Shown: positions 9,647-19,449, numbered from the stretch's first letter. The stretch is DNA of 64,000 bases from Bacillus sp. SA1-12 (GCF_000981385.1 NZ_LATZ01000003.1:124001-188000), one strand, 5' to 3'. Numbers and translations are program-made. The notes: a model not told the origin generated them from the letters alone.

Positions 9647-10585
9647 ATGGCGAAACAAGAGAAATTAGTTGAAATAAAAAATTTAAAGCAATATTTTAAT
9701 GTGGGCAAGCCTAATGAGGTAAAAGCAGTTGATAATGTTTCCTTTGAAATTTACAAAGGTGAAACATTAGGCTTGGTCGGTGAATCCGGTTGCGGAAAAT
9801 CGACAACTGGAAGAACGATCATTCGCTTATATGATGCGACTGATGGGGAAGTATTATATAATGGAACGAATGTTCACGGAAAAAAATCAAAAGCACAGCT
9901 TAAAGAATTTAATCGCAAAATGCAGATGATTTTCCAAGATCCGCAAGCCTCCCTGAATCCAAGAATGAAGGTTTCAGATATTATTGCCGAGGGAATCGAT
10001 ATTCACGGTTTAGCTAAATCGAAGGCAGATCGGATGAAACGTGTTATTGAATTACTTGAAACGGTTGGATTAAATAAAGAGCATGCTAACCGTTATCCGC
10101 ATGAGTTTAGCGGCGGACAACGTCAACGTATCGGAATTGCCCGTGCTCTAGCAGTGGAACCAGAATTTATCATTGCTGATGAGCCGATCTCTGCACTGGA
10201 TGTTTCCATTCAGGCACAGGTGGTTAACCTGATGAAAAAGCTTCAAAAGGAAAAAGGGCTTACCTATTTATTTATTGCCCACGACCTTTCTATGGTTAAA
10301 TATATAAGCGATCGAATCGGAGTTATGTATTTCGGAAGATTAGTTGAGCTTGCAGATGCGGATGAGCTTTACAATAATCCAATTCATCCGTATACACAGT
10401 CATTATTATCTGCCATTCCGCTGCCGGATCCAGATTATGAGCGTACCCGTGTAAGAAAGTCATATAATCCAAGCCAACACAACTACAAACCAGAAGATAA
10501 AGTAGAATTCCGTGAAATCAAACCAGGTCACTTTGTCATGTGCTCACAAGCGGAATTTGAACAATATAAAAAGCAGTATTCATAA
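9647..10585 (+). CDS. oppF: Oligopeptide ABC transporter ATPase OppF
   Basis: Second ATPase, 312 residues, which dimerises with OppD. Walker A is GESGCGKS, the Q-loop is MIFQDPQASLNPR, the signature is FSGGQRQRIG, and Walker B is FIIADEPISALD, followed by the His-loop IAHDLSMV. The C-terminal part keeps the peptide-transporter extension. The gene begins one base after the oppD stop, with GGAGGGAAAG as ribosome site, and ends the operon before a strong terminator. Confidence 0.95.
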   Translation: MAKQEKLVEIKNLKQYFNVGKPNEVKAVDNVSFEIYKGETLGLVGESGCGKSTTGRTIIRLYDATDGEVLYNGTNVHGKKSKAQLKEFNRKMQMIFQDPQASLNPRMKVSDIIAEGIDIHGLAKSKADRMKRVIELLETVGLNKEHANRYPHEFSGGQRQRIGIARALAVEPEFIIADEPISALDVSIQAQVVNLMKKLQKEKGLTYLFIAHDLSMVKYISDRIGVMYFGRLVELADADELYNNPIHPYTQSLLSAIPLPDPDYERTRVRKSYNPSQHNYKPEDKVEFREIKPGHFVMCSQAEFEQYKKQYS

Positions 10586-10592
10586 GAATGGT

Positions 10593-10627
10593 AAAGGTTG
10601 CCTTTTCAGAAAAGGCAGCCTTTTTTA
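10593..10627 (+). terminator. Terminator of the opp operon
   Basis: AAAGGTTGCCTTTT pairs with AAAAGGCAGCCTTT around a short loop, and a T6 run follows. Confidence 0.9.
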
Positions 10628-10842
10628 TGTGGTATGGAAACTTGCTGAAGTGGTTTAATTCCTAAAGTAGATGGTTCAATTCTCAGGAGCACATGTTTCA
10701 ATTCACAGTAAGTCGTTCATATCAATGGTTCAGAAATTCAAGTCTTATGGACCATATTGGTAAAATATTTCCATGTTTATTCCAAAAAAAGAAGGGTATA
10801 TCTAAATATGGGAGAATTTATTAAAGATAAGGGAGTAGATGT

Positions 10843-11421
10843 ATGAACTGGTATAAGAAGTTAAATCAGTATTTTCCCATAGAAGAAATGAAATCGAAGG
10901 AGCATATGGAGGCTTTGCTTAAAGAGAGAGCTGACATTTATCATAAGGATGAGGGTAAGAACCATGTGATGATGTATGCTGAGCTTGATGATTTTATTTT
11001 TATTGATTATATCTTTGTTTCAAAAGATGCTCGTGGAGAAGGACTTGGTCATAAGCTGCTGGAAAAGCTGAAGAATAAAGGGAAGCCGATTATTCTTGAG
11101 GTAGAGCCTGTTAATTATGAAGACTCGGATACTGAGAAAAGGTTAAGGTTTTATCAAAGAGAGGATTTTAAGCACGCTGATTCAATAGGCTATGAACGAC
11201 GTTCTTTAGCGACAAATGAAGTGAATAAAATGGAAATTCTTTATTGGGCTCCTAATCATGAATCAGAAAAAGATATTTATAACGCCATGATTAAAACATA
11301 CAAGATGATTCATACATACAAGGATAAGGAACTATATGGAGAGTCATATCAGCCAGTGAGCGAGGTTTTGACCCTAGATGGGGAAGGGAGAAACAAGAAC
11401 ATTTTCGATGAGTTAAGTTAA
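10843..11421 (+). CDS. yjbC: YjbC-like GNAT-family N-acetyltransferase
   Basis: This 192-residue protein has a GNAT core. The acetyl-CoA pocket motif is VSKDARGEGLGHKLLEKL near residues 65-80, followed by PIILEVEPVNYEDS and a C-terminal extension of about 80 residues typical of YjbC. The start ATG follows GGGAGTAGAT. As in B. subtilis it stands directly before spx; there, yjbC and spx share stress-controlled promoters. The substrate is unknown. The B. subtilis yjbB transporter gene is absent from this position. Confidence 0.85.
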   Translation: MNWYKKLNQYFPIEEMKSKEHMEALLKERADIYHKDEGKNHVMMYAELDDFIFIDYIFVSKDARGEGLGHKLLEKLKNKGKPIILEVEPVNYEDSDTEKRLRFYQREDFKHADSIGYERRSLATNEVNKMEILYWAPNHESEKDIYNAMIKTYKMIHTYKDKELYGESYQPVSEVLTLDGEGRNKNIFDELS

Positions 11422-11686
11422 TTGAGAATGTGATCTGAAATAAAATAAAGTGAAAATCAGCTTTTAATTCAAATTAATTTATAAAAAACACTCCTTCATA
11501 ATCCCGGTATCTATAAGGAATATTAATGAATGTAATGGTTTTGTCACACTTTTAATTTAATTTCTATATGCATACTTACTTTTTTATAGTATAATCAAAA
11601 TATGATTTCTTATTTAAAGTAATTTCAATTTCTATTCACTATATAATTGATGTAACTCATTCTATAATTAGAGGAGTGAAGGATGA

Positions 11687-12082
11687 ATGGTAACATTATA
11701 TACATCACCAAGTTGTACTTCATGCAGAAAGGCGAAAGCTTGGTTAGAAGAACATGATATAGCATATATTGAACGAAATATTTTCTCTGAGCCTTTAACG
11801 ATTCAAGAAATTAAAGAAATCTTAAGAATGACAGAGGACGGTACAGATGAAATTATTTCGACTCGTTCGAAGATTTTCCAAAAGCTAAACATTAATTTAG
11901 AGTCAATGCCGTTGCAAGACTTATATAATCTAATTCAAGATAATCCAGGTCTTTTGCGCCGTCCGATCATTATTGATGAAAAGAGACTGCAAGTGGGATA
12001 TAACGAAGATGAAATTCGCCGTTTTTTACCGCGACGAGTTCGTACCTATCAGCTTAGAGAAGCACAGCGCTTAGTTAATTAA
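11687..12082 (+). CDS. spx: Transcriptional regulator Spx
   Basis: Spx is an ArsC-like protein of 131 residues that binds the RNA polymerase alpha C-terminal domain and redirects transcription under disulfide stress. The redox switch CTSC is at Cys10 and Cys13. The RPI motif (Arg92-Pro93-Ile94) and Arg60 are present. It is degraded by ClpXP with the adaptor SpxH, which is also encoded in this window at 21 kb. The 265-base upstream gap contains a TATAAT at 11590-11595 with no clear -35. The alternative ATG four bases earlier is out of frame. Confidence 0.96.
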   Translation: MVTLYTSPSCTSCRKAKAWLEEHDIAYIERNIFSEPLTIQEIKEILRMTEDGTDEIISTRSKIFQKLNINLESMPLQDLYNLIQDNPGLLRRPIIIDEKRLQVGYNEDEIRRFLPRRVRTYQLREAQRLVN

Positions 12083-12095
12083 ATTATCCAAATAT

Positions 12096-12188
12096 GAGGC
12101 ATATCTAACGAATGTAAACTTAACCTTCAACATGATATATTGGCATATTCAGGTTAATCGTGGTATTCAAAAGATCTGCCTCTTTTTT
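12096..12188 (+). terminator. Probable branched terminator after spx
   Basis: GAGGCATATCT (12096-12106) pairs with AGATCTGCCTC (12172-12182), which is followed by a T run. A TAACCT/AGGTTA helix (12121-12126 with 12151-12156) lies inside the loop. The long loop lowers certainty. Confidence 0.5.
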
Positions 12189-12191
12189 CAT

Positions 12192-12866
12192 TTATTCGCT
12201 TCTTTGATCACGGATCAATTGTTGATAGAGCATACCTCCTAAAAGGATAAAGGCTGTAGTTAAATAAGGTAAGCTTTGTGCTAACAGGGGATGTGATATG
12301 TAAAGGAAATAAAGTTGATTCTCCTGTGCCATCATTTTTCCGGCTGTAAGTGCAAGTAAACCGCCGCCAACATAAATCAGCATCGGGAACTTAGTCATCA
12401 GTGTAAGCACCATTTTGCTTCCCCATATAATGATAGGTATTGAGATTAATAAGCCAATCGCAACAAGCATCGTATGCCCATGGGCAGCCCCAGCAACCGC
12501 AATCACATTGTCAAATCCCATTAATAAATCAGCAATAACAATTGTTTGAATAGCTTTCCAAAGTGAGCGATGACTTTTAATGTTATTCGTTTGATCCTCT
12601 TTCCCTGTAATTAAATGAAAGGCAATGTACAAGAGAAAAACACCGCCAATAAGCTGTAAGAAAGGGATTCCTAATAAATAAACAGCAACTAATGTGATAA
12701 AGACTCGGAAGATTATGGCCAACATTGTCCCTAATATGATGGCTTTATTTCGCTGATGAACGGGTAGGTTGCGGCATGCCATGGCAATTACAACAGCATT
12801 ATCTGCGCCAAGTACAAGATCAATTCCTATGATCGCTAATAAAGATAAAAGAAAATCCTGTTCCAT
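12192..12866 (-). CDS. yjbE: TerC-family integral membrane protein YjbE
   Basis: This 224-residue membrane protein has about seven hydrophobic helices. It carries the paired TerC signatures: IIGIDLVLGADNAVVIAMA near residues 12-30 and IVIADLLMGFDNVIAVAG near 110-127. Both include the buried Asp residues thought to bind metal. TerC relatives in Bacillus take part in manganese export or metallation of exported proteins; whether YjbE does so is inference. The gene is convergent to spx and divergent from mecA, as in B. subtilis. No yybP-ykoY manganese riboswitch was seen upstream. Confidence 0.88.
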   Translation of the reverse strand: MEQDFLLSLLAIIGIDLVLGADNAVVIAMACRNLPVHQRNKAIILGTMLAIIFRVFITLVAVYLLGIPFLQLIGGVFLLYIAFHLITGKEDQTNNIKSHRSLWKAIQTIVIADLLMGFDNVIAVAGAAHGHTMLVAIGLLISIPIIIWGSKMVLTLMTKFPMLIYVGGGLLALTAGKMMAQENQLYFLYISHPLLAQSLPYLTTAFILLGGMLYQQLIRDQRSE

Positions 12867-13209
12867 GTGTAGACCCTCTTTCAGGTTATTGACTGCTCGT
12901 ACATGTATATGAGCATACGGAAAAAATATGAGTACAAATCTATATAGGTAAAATAACTGTTTTTGTAAATTCAGAGTTTTTTTATTTCCTTTAAGAGTGT
13001 TTTATCATAAAATAGGAGTACAAGATTCTTACACCATTGAAGGTTTTGAATAAAGTGTGGTGTTACTCTTACTTGTTAAGGTTATGCCGGCATACTTTCT
13101 CTTTATCCGCGATTAAATTAAGCGCATTTTGGGTAAAGTGTAGTAAAGTACAACTGCCCTAGAAGGGGGTTGTCCCTTCAACATCTCAAATAGAAGGGAA
13201 GGTTGAGTA
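12867..13209. other. Intergenic region between yjbE and mecA
   Basis: These 343 bases hold no gene. Two hairpins can be drawn: ACACCA/TGGTGT (13031-13063), and a compact one at 13150-13173 (ACAAC..CCCT with AGGG..GTTGT), 37 bases before mecA, which may lie in its leader. No clear promoter for either divergent gene was identified. Confidence 0.4.
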
Positions 13210-13881
13210 ATGGAAATAGAACGTATTAACGAAAATACCGTTAAGTTTTATATTTCGTATTTAGATATAGAAGAGCGTGGTTTTGACCGTGATGAGATTT
13301 GGTACAATCGCGATCGCAGTGAAGAACTTTTCTGGGAAATGATGGATGAAGTTCATGAGGAAGAGGACTTTATGGTTGAAGGACCTCTGTGGATTCAAGT
13401 ACAGGCGCTTGATAAAGGCTTGGAGGTCATTGTGACGAAGGCTCAAGTGTCAAAGGACGGGCAAAAGCTTGAACTTCCTATCTCAGATGAAAAGTTAAAA
13501 GAGCTGCCTGTTGATGAAAATATCGAATCATTACTGGAACATCACTTTAATAAATCTGATAACTCAGATCATGGCCAGTCAGATGATTTCGAGCACCAGC
13601 TGCAATTTGTCTTTAAATTTAATGATTTAGAAAATCTTATATCTTTGTCTAAATATTCATTATCAGCAGGAATGACGAACGATTTATATTCTCTTGACCA
13701 AAATTATTACTTATACATTGAGTTTGATGATGAAGTACTTGATGAAGAAATCGAGAATACTTTGAGTATCATACTCGAATATGGACAAGAGTCAAAAGTG
13801 ACGATCCACCGCCTCGAAGAATATGGTAAAGAGATTGCAAAAGACCATGCACTAAAGGTCATAGGGAAATACTTTTCATAA
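13210..13881 (+). CDS. mecA: ClpC adaptor protein MecA
   Basis: MecA (223 residues) binds substrates such as ComK through its N-terminal domain and delivers them to ClpC-ClpP through its C-terminal domain. The start MEIERINENTVKFYISYLDI and FDRDEIWYNRDRSEELFWEM are diagnostic of the N-domain. An acidic linker near residues 105-130 leads to the C-domain (FKFNDLENLISLSK). The start ATG follows AAGGGAAGG. The gene ends in a perfect terminator. It controls competence, and the competence gene coiA lies two genes away. Confidence 0.96.
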   Translation: MEIERINENTVKFYISYLDIEERGFDRDEIWYNRDRSEELFWEMMDEVHEEEDFMVEGPLWIQVQALDKGLEVIVTKAQVSKDGQKLELPISDEKLKELPVDENIESLLEHHFNKSDNSDHGQSDDFEHQLQFVFKFNDLENLISLSKYSLSAGMTNDLYSLDQNYYLYIEFDDEVLDEEIENTLSIILEYGQESKVTIHRLEEYGKEIAKDHALKVIGKYFS

Positions 13882-13886
13882 ACAAC

Positions 13887-13917
13887 AGTCGATTTCAATT
13901 GAAATCGGCTTTTTTTA
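13887..13917 (+). terminator. Terminator of mecA
   Basis: The palindrome CGATTTCAATTGAAATCG is flanked by AGT/GCT pairing and followed by T7. Confidence 0.9.
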
Positions 13918-14144
13918 TGAAGTAAATTGCAGATATTATCATGAATATCGTAAAGGACATGTCATTACCTTATTGGACAATAAATTCCTAACTGTAGGTT
14001 AAGATCTAGCTGTATAGATATAAACCAATAAATAAAGACTATAGATATTCAAAACGACACGTTTACATACTAAACATGGTCTCAAGGTTCGTTCGTTTCA
14101 TCTAATTAAGGAAGTAAGAATAAGAAAATAAGCAGGGTGAATCC

Positions 14145-15656
14145 ATGAAAAATAAATTCCGTTTGCTGCTATTTGCTGCAGTAATTGCTTCCGCCATTTT
14201 ACTTACCAAAAACCTTTGGGGAGAGTGGGTTATTGGTACAGTAAGCGTGCTCTTTACATTGTCAGTTATTTTTATTTGTATTGTCATTTTTCTGGAAAAT
14301 CGCCATCCGTCCTATACGATCACATGGCTGGTTGTATTAGGTGCATTTCCATTAGTTGGCTTCATCTTTTATTTGTTTTTTGGGAGAAACGTGAAGAAAA
14401 GGCGTTTATTTGCTAAAAAAGCATTAACTGATGAAAAGGCTTATTTAGAAATTGAAGGAAATCGATCCTCGTATCAAGATAAGATGAACCATATGGGTGA
14501 GCATCAGCAATTGTTATTTAAGTTGGCACATCGATTAGGCCATAGCCCAATTTCGTTTGGTACAAAAACGAAAGCACTGACAGATGGTATTGAAACATTT
14601 GAGCATATTTTCCGTGAATTAAAAAAGGCAAAACATCACATCCACCTTGAATATTATATTGTCAGGCATGACCAAGTCGGCCAAAAACTAAAGGAAGTCT
14701 TAATTGAAAAAGTAAAAGAGGGTGTTGAGGTCCGCTTCCTCTATGATGCTGTAGGCTGCTGGAAATTATCTAAAAATTATATCAGAGATTTGAATAAATC
14801 AGGTGTTGAGATGATTCCTTTTTTACCTGTTCGCATCCCTCTTTTAAATAATAAAATTAACTTTCGAAATCATCGGAAAATCATTGTCATTGATGGGACA
14901 GTTGGCTTTGTTGGCGGCTTAAATGTAGGTGATGAGTACTTAGGAAAGAACAGCCATTTTGGTTATTGGCGTGATACGCATCTTTTACTTAAAGGGGAGG
15001 CTGTTCGAACATTGCAAATGATCTTTTTACAGGATTGGTATTACATGACAAATAAAAAGCTTCCATCCTCCATCTATCTAACAACCTCATTCGATAAGCC
15101 AGAACAAACAGGCGGCGTTCAGTTGATTGCAGGCGGACCGGATAATAAATGGGATGTAATCAAAAATTTGTTTTTTTCAATGATTATTTCTGCAAAGAAA
15201 TCGATCTGGATCGCTTCTCCCTATTTCGTTCCGGATGAGGATATACTTTCGGCATTAAAGGTCGCAGCACTAAGCGGGATTGATGTCAGGCTCATGGTAC
15301 CGTTACGTCCTGATAAAAGAATTGTTTATTATGCTTCCAGATCGTATTTTCCTGAGCTTCTTGATGCAGGGGCAAAGGTATATGAATATACAAAAGGGTT
15401 TATGCATAGCAAAATTATCATTGTGGATTATGAGCTTGCTTCAATTGGAACATCGAATATGGATATGCGAAGCTTTCATTTGAATTTTGAAGTGAACGCC
15501 TTTTTATACAGGACGGCAAGCACGCAAAAGCTAGTTGATGAATTTATGAAGGATATTGAACTATCAAGGGAAATCGTCATGGAGGAATATGCAAAACGTG
15601 CCTTCTATAAAAAGCTCTTTGAATCAACAGCAAGACTTTTATCTCCATTGCTTTAA
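14145..15656 (+). CDS. cls: Cardiolipin synthase
   Basis: Membrane phospholipase-D superfamily enzyme, 503 residues, which joins phosphatidylglycerol molecules into cardiolipin. Two N-terminal membrane helices (about residues 5-22 and 30-75, as a hydrophobic pair) precede the catalytic domains. The two HKD motifs are FRNHRKIIVIDG near residue 243 and GFMHSKIIIVDY near residue 420, each followed by the expected Gly/Asn-rich segment. A cls gene between mecA and coiA is known from the B. cereus group but not B. subtilis. Two paralogous PLD domains of equal length agree with a full-length enzyme. Confidence 0.93.
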   Translation: MKNKFRLLLFAAVIASAILLTKNLWGEWVIGTVSVLFTLSVIFICIVIFLENRHPSYTITWLVVLGAFPLVGFIFYLFFGRNVKKRRLFAKKALTDEKAYLEIEGNRSSYQDKMNHMGEHQQLLFKLAHRLGHSPISFGTKTKALTDGIETFEHIFRELKKAKHHIHLEYYIVRHDQVGQKLKEVLIEKVKEGVEVRFLYDAVGCWKLSKNYIRDLNKSGVEMIPFLPVRIPLLNNKINFRNHRKIIVIDGTVGFVGGLNVGDEYLGKNSHFGYWRDTHLLLKGEAVRTLQMIFLQDWYYMTNKKLPSSIYLTTSFDKPEQTGGVQLIAGGPDNKWDVIKNLFFSMIISAKKSIWIASPYFVPDEDILSALKVAALSGIDVRLMVPLRPDKRIVYYASRSYFPELLDAGAKVYEYTKGFMHSKIIIVDYELASIGTSNMDMRSFHLNFEVNAFLYRTASTQKLVDEFMKDIELSREIVMEEYAKRAFYKKLFESTARLLSPLL

Positions 15657-15662
15657 GTGTAT

Positions 15663-15694
15663 AAGCATGGGAAACTGTCCCCATGCTTTGTTTC
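15663..15694 (+). terminator. Terminator of cls
   Basis: AAGCATGGG pairs with CCCATGCTT around an 8-base loop, followed by TTGTTTCT. The stem begins 6 bases after the stop codon. Confidence 0.75.
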
Positions 15695-16003
15695 TAAAAG
15701 GCTGTTTTTCCAAGCTAGGTTTTTTATAAATGAAATAGTTATAAATGTTCTTCTTGACGTAAGGAGAGGGACTAGCAACGGGGCAGGTAAGACATTTGCA
15801 GCCATTACTCCGAGGAAGCTCACTGCCCGCCACGCGGAAAGCAATCATATCTCGATGCAATCAACCACTCCGCACTACTATGAAATAGCAACAAATTTTG
15901 TGAAAACAGCATTTTTAGAAAAGAAAATACAATTTCCTCAATTTGATAAAAATGGTGGAGGTATGGATAATAAAATCCATACCTAGTGAGGAGTGATGGA
16001 TGC
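15695..16003. other. Intergenic region before coiA
   Basis: This stretch holds a GC-richer block (15755-15845) with CCGAGGAAGCTCACTGCCCGCC. Its style recalls the dispersed intergenic elements of Bacillus genomes. A 109-codon open frame spans the stretch but has low-complexity, non-protein-like sequence and no ribosome site, so it is not called. A GAGGAG ribosome site for coiA is at 15988-15993. Confidence 0.35.
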
Positions 16004-17212
16004 TTGTTTGTAGCTTATGATGAAAAAGGTGTTCTTATAAATGTCGCTGAAAAAAAGTGGACAAAAGAAGATTTAATTAAGCTAAGAGAAGAGAAGACAT
16101 TTCATTGTCCAACTTGCTCAAATGAACTGGAGTTAAAAATTGGTTCGATTATAACTGCTCATTTTGCCCATAAAAGATTAACAGGATGTCAGGCAGAGGG
16201 GCGACCTGAAAGTACATATCATATGCAAGGGAAACAGGATCTATTTGAGTGGCTGAACAATCAACCAAAGATTGGTGAGGTTCAGCTTGAACCATATCTT
16301 CATGAGATTAAGCAACGGCCGGACTTATTATTTTTAAACGGTGATGAAAAGATTGTGATTGAATTTCAATGCTCTGCCATCGACTCTAGCTTATTGAATA
16401 AAAGGACGAAAAGCTACAAAGAGGCAAATATCATGAGCTTTTGGATATTGGGTGCAATATCTCTTAAAAGAACGGGGAAAATGTCCTTTCAGCTTACTCC
16501 CTTTCAGTGGTTTTTTACACGGATCATAGAATCGCAAAGCCAGCTTTTTCTTTATTCTTACTGTTCAAACCTTAAATCCTTTATTATCCTGCAGTCGATC
16601 ATTCCATTTTCTTCACAATCAATTATTGCAAACCATATAACCTATCCCCTTCGTTCAACCTCTTATTTTGATCTTCAGAAATTCCATCTAAATAAGAGAA
16701 ATCTTATGTTAGCATGGATAAATAAAATCAGGCGGTTTCGCCTTAAAACGATTAGCTTTATGGGAAAGGATGCTGCTGCTCTTAATCTCTTCCTTTATCA
16801 GACAAAGCATTCGCCTCTTACTCATTTGCCTTCCCATGCTTTTCTGCCGCTCCATTCTAATTATTTGATAGAATCGCCTGTTTATGTATGGCAAGGATGG
16901 ATCCTGCTTTATATTGAAAGCATTCCGCTTCAATCAACCTTTTCCTGCCAAGATGTATATCACTATATGGCTAAGAAAGTAAGAGAAGGAATCTTAAAGA
17001 TTCGTCATTTACCACATATAGACCTCGATTACTCCTATGCAATTAAAGATTATTTGCTAAGGTTATGCGGTTTTTCAATCATTAAACAGCTGCAAAAGAA
17101 CGTCTTTTTTAAGAAAAGACTCATACTTTGGCCAACGAGCTTGGACGAATTATTGAAAACAGATGAGGAGATCGGAAGAGACTTTGCTAGTAATCACACC
17201 ATACTTGAATAG
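16004..17212 (+). CDS. coiA: Competence protein CoiA
   Basis: CoiA (402 residues) is a late competence protein needed for recombination of incoming DNA. The start is set at TTG 16004, giving MFVAYDEKGVLINVAEKKWT as in other CoiA proteins. AGGAG lies 10 bases upstream, and the nearby ATG at 16000 is out of frame. A CPTC zinc-finger half-site is near residue 35. The nuclease-like core RPDLLFLNGDEKIVIEFQCS near residues 106-125 has the Asp and Glu-x-Gln pattern. The C-terminal half is less conserved, as usual for the family. The unusual start codon may limit expression. Confidence 0.88.
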   Translation: MFVAYDEKGVLINVAEKKWTKEDLIKLREEKTFHCPTCSNELELKIGSIITAHFAHKRLTGCQAEGRPESTYHMQGKQDLFEWLNNQPKIGEVQLEPYLHEIKQRPDLLFLNGDEKIVIEFQCSAIDSSLLNKRTKSYKEANIMSFWILGAISLKRTGKMSFQLTPFQWFFTRIIESQSQLFLYSYCSNLKSFIILQSIIPFSSQSIIANHITYPLRSTSYFDLQKFHLNKRNLMLAWINKIRRFRLKTISFMGKDAAALNLFLYQTKHSPLTHLPSHAFLPLHSNYLIESPVYVWQGWILLYIESIPLQSTFSCQDVYHYMAKKVREGILKIRHLPHIDLDYSYAIKDYLLRLCGFSIIKQLQKNVFFKKRLILWPTSLDELLKTDEEIGRDFASNHTILE

Positions 17213-17265
17213 CAATTTATTTTTTGAACAAATTAAAAGGGAGATATTAACAAAGAGGTGATCAT

Positions 17266-17439
17266 ATGTTTAATAAGAGACGAGGGCGAAATCCTTTTCT
17301 TTTCACCATTTCAATGTTGGGGGCTGGTGCTGCAGCTTTCTATTTGACAAAAGAAGCCAGACAAGGTCAAGATAGAGATAACACCATTCATTCATACTCA
17401 CCTGATCATCCATTGGATTACAGCCGAAATGATGGTTAA
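17266..17439 (+). CDS. Small hypothetical protein between coiA and pepF
   Basis: A 57-codon frame starts at ATG 17266 after AAAGAGGTGATC, a good ribosome site. It encodes a basic N-terminus (MFNKRRGRNP), one short hydrophobic helix (about residues 11-28, with GAGAAAFYL) and a polar tail. A single-pass membrane protein is likely. No family was recognised. Spacing from coiA (53 bases) would allow co-transcription with it and pepF. Confidence 0.6.
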   Translation: MFNKRRGRNPFLFTISMLGAGAAAFYLTKEARQGQDRDNTIHSYSPDHPLDYSRNDG

Positions 17440-17577
17440 TAGACTTATGCGGAGAGACATGATGATTGGGGGATGGGTATGAAGCATAGAATAGTACTCC
17501 TTGTGACAGCACTTACATTCATAAGCTGTACCAATACAGGCTCCGCATTTGCAATTCATTCTAAAGGGGGAAGCGCA

Positions 17578-19404
17578 ATGGCCGAACAAACAGCAGTTAA
17601 AAAACTACCAACTAGAAGTGAAATTAAACAAGAGGATACCTGGAGATTAGAGGATATCTTCGCAACGGACGAAGCGTGGGAGAAGGAATACGGGGAAGTT
17701 AAAGCCGCGTTACCAAAGCTGGGAGATTTCAAAGGAAAGCTTGGCGACAGCGCTACAGCGTTATATGAGGCACTCTCGTATCAAGATCAAGTAATGGAGC
17801 GTCTTGGCAAACTTTATACATATGCACACATGAGATATGATCAAGACACGACAAACTCAAAATATCAAGCATTAAATGATCGCGCGAGAAATTTATACAC
17901 ACAAGCATCAAGTTTAAGCTCCTATATTGTTCCCGAGCTTTTGTCGATAGAAGAGGGAAAGATTAAACAATTCATCGAAGAAAAGGAAGAGTTAAAGCTT
18001 TACAAGCATTCTCTTGATGAAATCAATCGTCAAAGACCGCATGTCCTTTCTGCAGAACAGGAAGAATTATTAGCGCAAGCTTCAGAGGTATTAGGCTCCT
18101 CAAGCAATACGTTTGGCATGCTTAATAATGCCGACCTTACATTCCCGACCATTAAGGATGAAAATGGCGAGGAAGTTGAAATCACCCATGGCCGGTATAT
18201 TCGTTTCTTAGAAAGTGAAGATCGCAGAGTAAGGGAAGATGCCTTTAAAGCGGTTTATAAGACATATGGTGATTTTAAAAATACATTTGCCAGCACTTTA
18301 AGCGGTCAAATAAAAAAGGATAATTTCAGTGCGAATGTTAGACATTATGACTCAGCAAGACATGCTGCTTTAAGCAGTGACAATATTCCTGAGTCTGTAT
18401 ATGAAAACTTAATCAGTACGGTGCACGATCACCTTGACCTTTTACAGCGTTATGTGAAGCTTCGTAAAGAGGTGTTAAAGCTTGACGAGGTTCATATGTA
18501 TGATCTTTATACACCGCTTGTGAAAGATGTAAAGATGGAAGTAGCCTACGATGAGGCGAAGGATTATATCCTAAAAGGACTTGAGCCTTTAGGAGAAGAG
18601 TACATTTCGATTCTAAAAGAAGGCTTTGAAAATCGTTGGGTTGATATTCATGAGAATAAAGGGAAAAGAAGTGGTGCCTATTCATCTGGCGCATATGGAA
18701 CAAATCCATATATTCTTATGAACTGGCAGGATAATGTAAATAATTTATTTACTCTTGCTCATGAATTCGGTCATTCTGTGCATAGCTACTATACACGCAA
18801 AGAACAGCCATATCCATACGGAGATTACTCGATTTTTGTTGCAGAGGTAGCTTCAACCTGTAATGAGGCTTTGTTAAATGATTATCTATTAAATACAATT
18901 AAGGACGAAAAGGAACGCCTTTATCTTCTAAATCACTTCCTTGAAGGCTTTAGAGGAACTGTCTTCCGTCAAACAATGTTTGCTGAATTTGAACATATTA
19001 TTCATCAAAAGGCTCAAGAAGGCGAACCTTTAACTCCTGAGTTGTTAACACAAATCTATTATGATTTAAACAAAACATACTTTGGCGAAGATATTGTGGT
19101 GGATGAAGAGATAGGTTTAGAATGGGCTAGAATCCCTCATTTCTATTACAATTATTATGTTTATCAATATGCAACAGGCTACAGCGCTGCAACAGCCTTA
19201 AGCAAGCAGATTCTAGAAGAAGGCAAGCCTGCAGTTGATCGATATATTGACTTCTTAAAAGCGGGAAGCTCTGATTATCCAATTGAGGTTCTGAAAAAAG
19301 CAGGTGTTGATATGACTTCATCTGCACCAATTGAAGAAGCTTGTAAAGTATTCGAAGAAAAGCTAAAGGAAATGGAAGAACTTTTAGCAAAGGTAAATCA
19401 TTAA
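17578..19404 (+). CDS. pepF: Oligoendopeptidase F
   Basis: Zinc metallopeptidase of the M3B family, 608 residues from this start, which cleaves short peptides. The catalytic motif LAHEFGHSVHS has HEFGH at residues 395-399, with the third ligand Glu in the following EVASTCNEALL. The start ATG 17578 follows AAAGGGGG and matches the family length and N-terminus (KLPTRSEIKQEDTWRLEDIF). The frame stays open upstream to ATG 17473/17479, also with a G-rich ribosome site. That longer form would add a signal-peptide-like segment (HRIVLLVTALTF, then SAFA). Both starts are possible. Confidence 0.93.
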   Translation: MAEQTAVKKLPTRSEIKQEDTWRLEDIFATDEAWEKEYGEVKAALPKLGDFKGKLGDSATALYEALSYQDQVMERLGKLYTYAHMRYDQDTTNSKYQALNDRARNLYTQASSLSSYIVPELLSIEEGKIKQFIEEKEELKLYKHSLDEINRQRPHVLSAEQEELLAQASEVLGSSSNTFGMLNNADLTFPTIKDENGEEVEITHGRYIRFLESEDRRVREDAFKAVYKTYGDFKNTFASTLSGQIKKDNFSANVRHYDSARHAALSSDNIPESVYENLISTVHDHLDLLQRYVKLRKEVLKLDEVHMYDLYTPLVKDVKMEVAYDEAKDYILKGLEPLGEEYISILKEGFENRWVDIHENKGKRSGAYSSGAYGTNPYILMNWQDNVNNLFTLAHEFGHSVHSYYTRKEQPYPYGDYSIFVAEVASTCNEALLNDYLLNTIKDEKERLYLLNHFLEGFRGTVFRQTMFAEFEHIIHQKAQEGEPLTPELLTQIYYDLNKTYFGEDIVVDEEIGLEWARIPHFYYNYYVYQYATGYSAATALSKQILEEGKPAVDRYIDFLKAGSSDYPIEVLKKAGVDMTSSAPIEEACKVFEEKLKEMEELLAKVNH

Positions 19405-19412
19405 TTAAGATG

Positions 19413-19449
19413 AAAAAGGAATGCGACGATTATGCCGCATTCCTTTTTT
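19413..19449 (+). terminator. Terminator of pepF
   Basis: AAAAAGGAATGCG pairs with CGCATTCCTTTTT around a 10-base loop, with T6 at the end. Confidence 0.9.

Noticed and set aside
15657-15986. 109-codon open frame before coiA
   Set aside because: It starts inside the cls terminator, has no ribosome site, and covers a GC-shifted repeat-like block.
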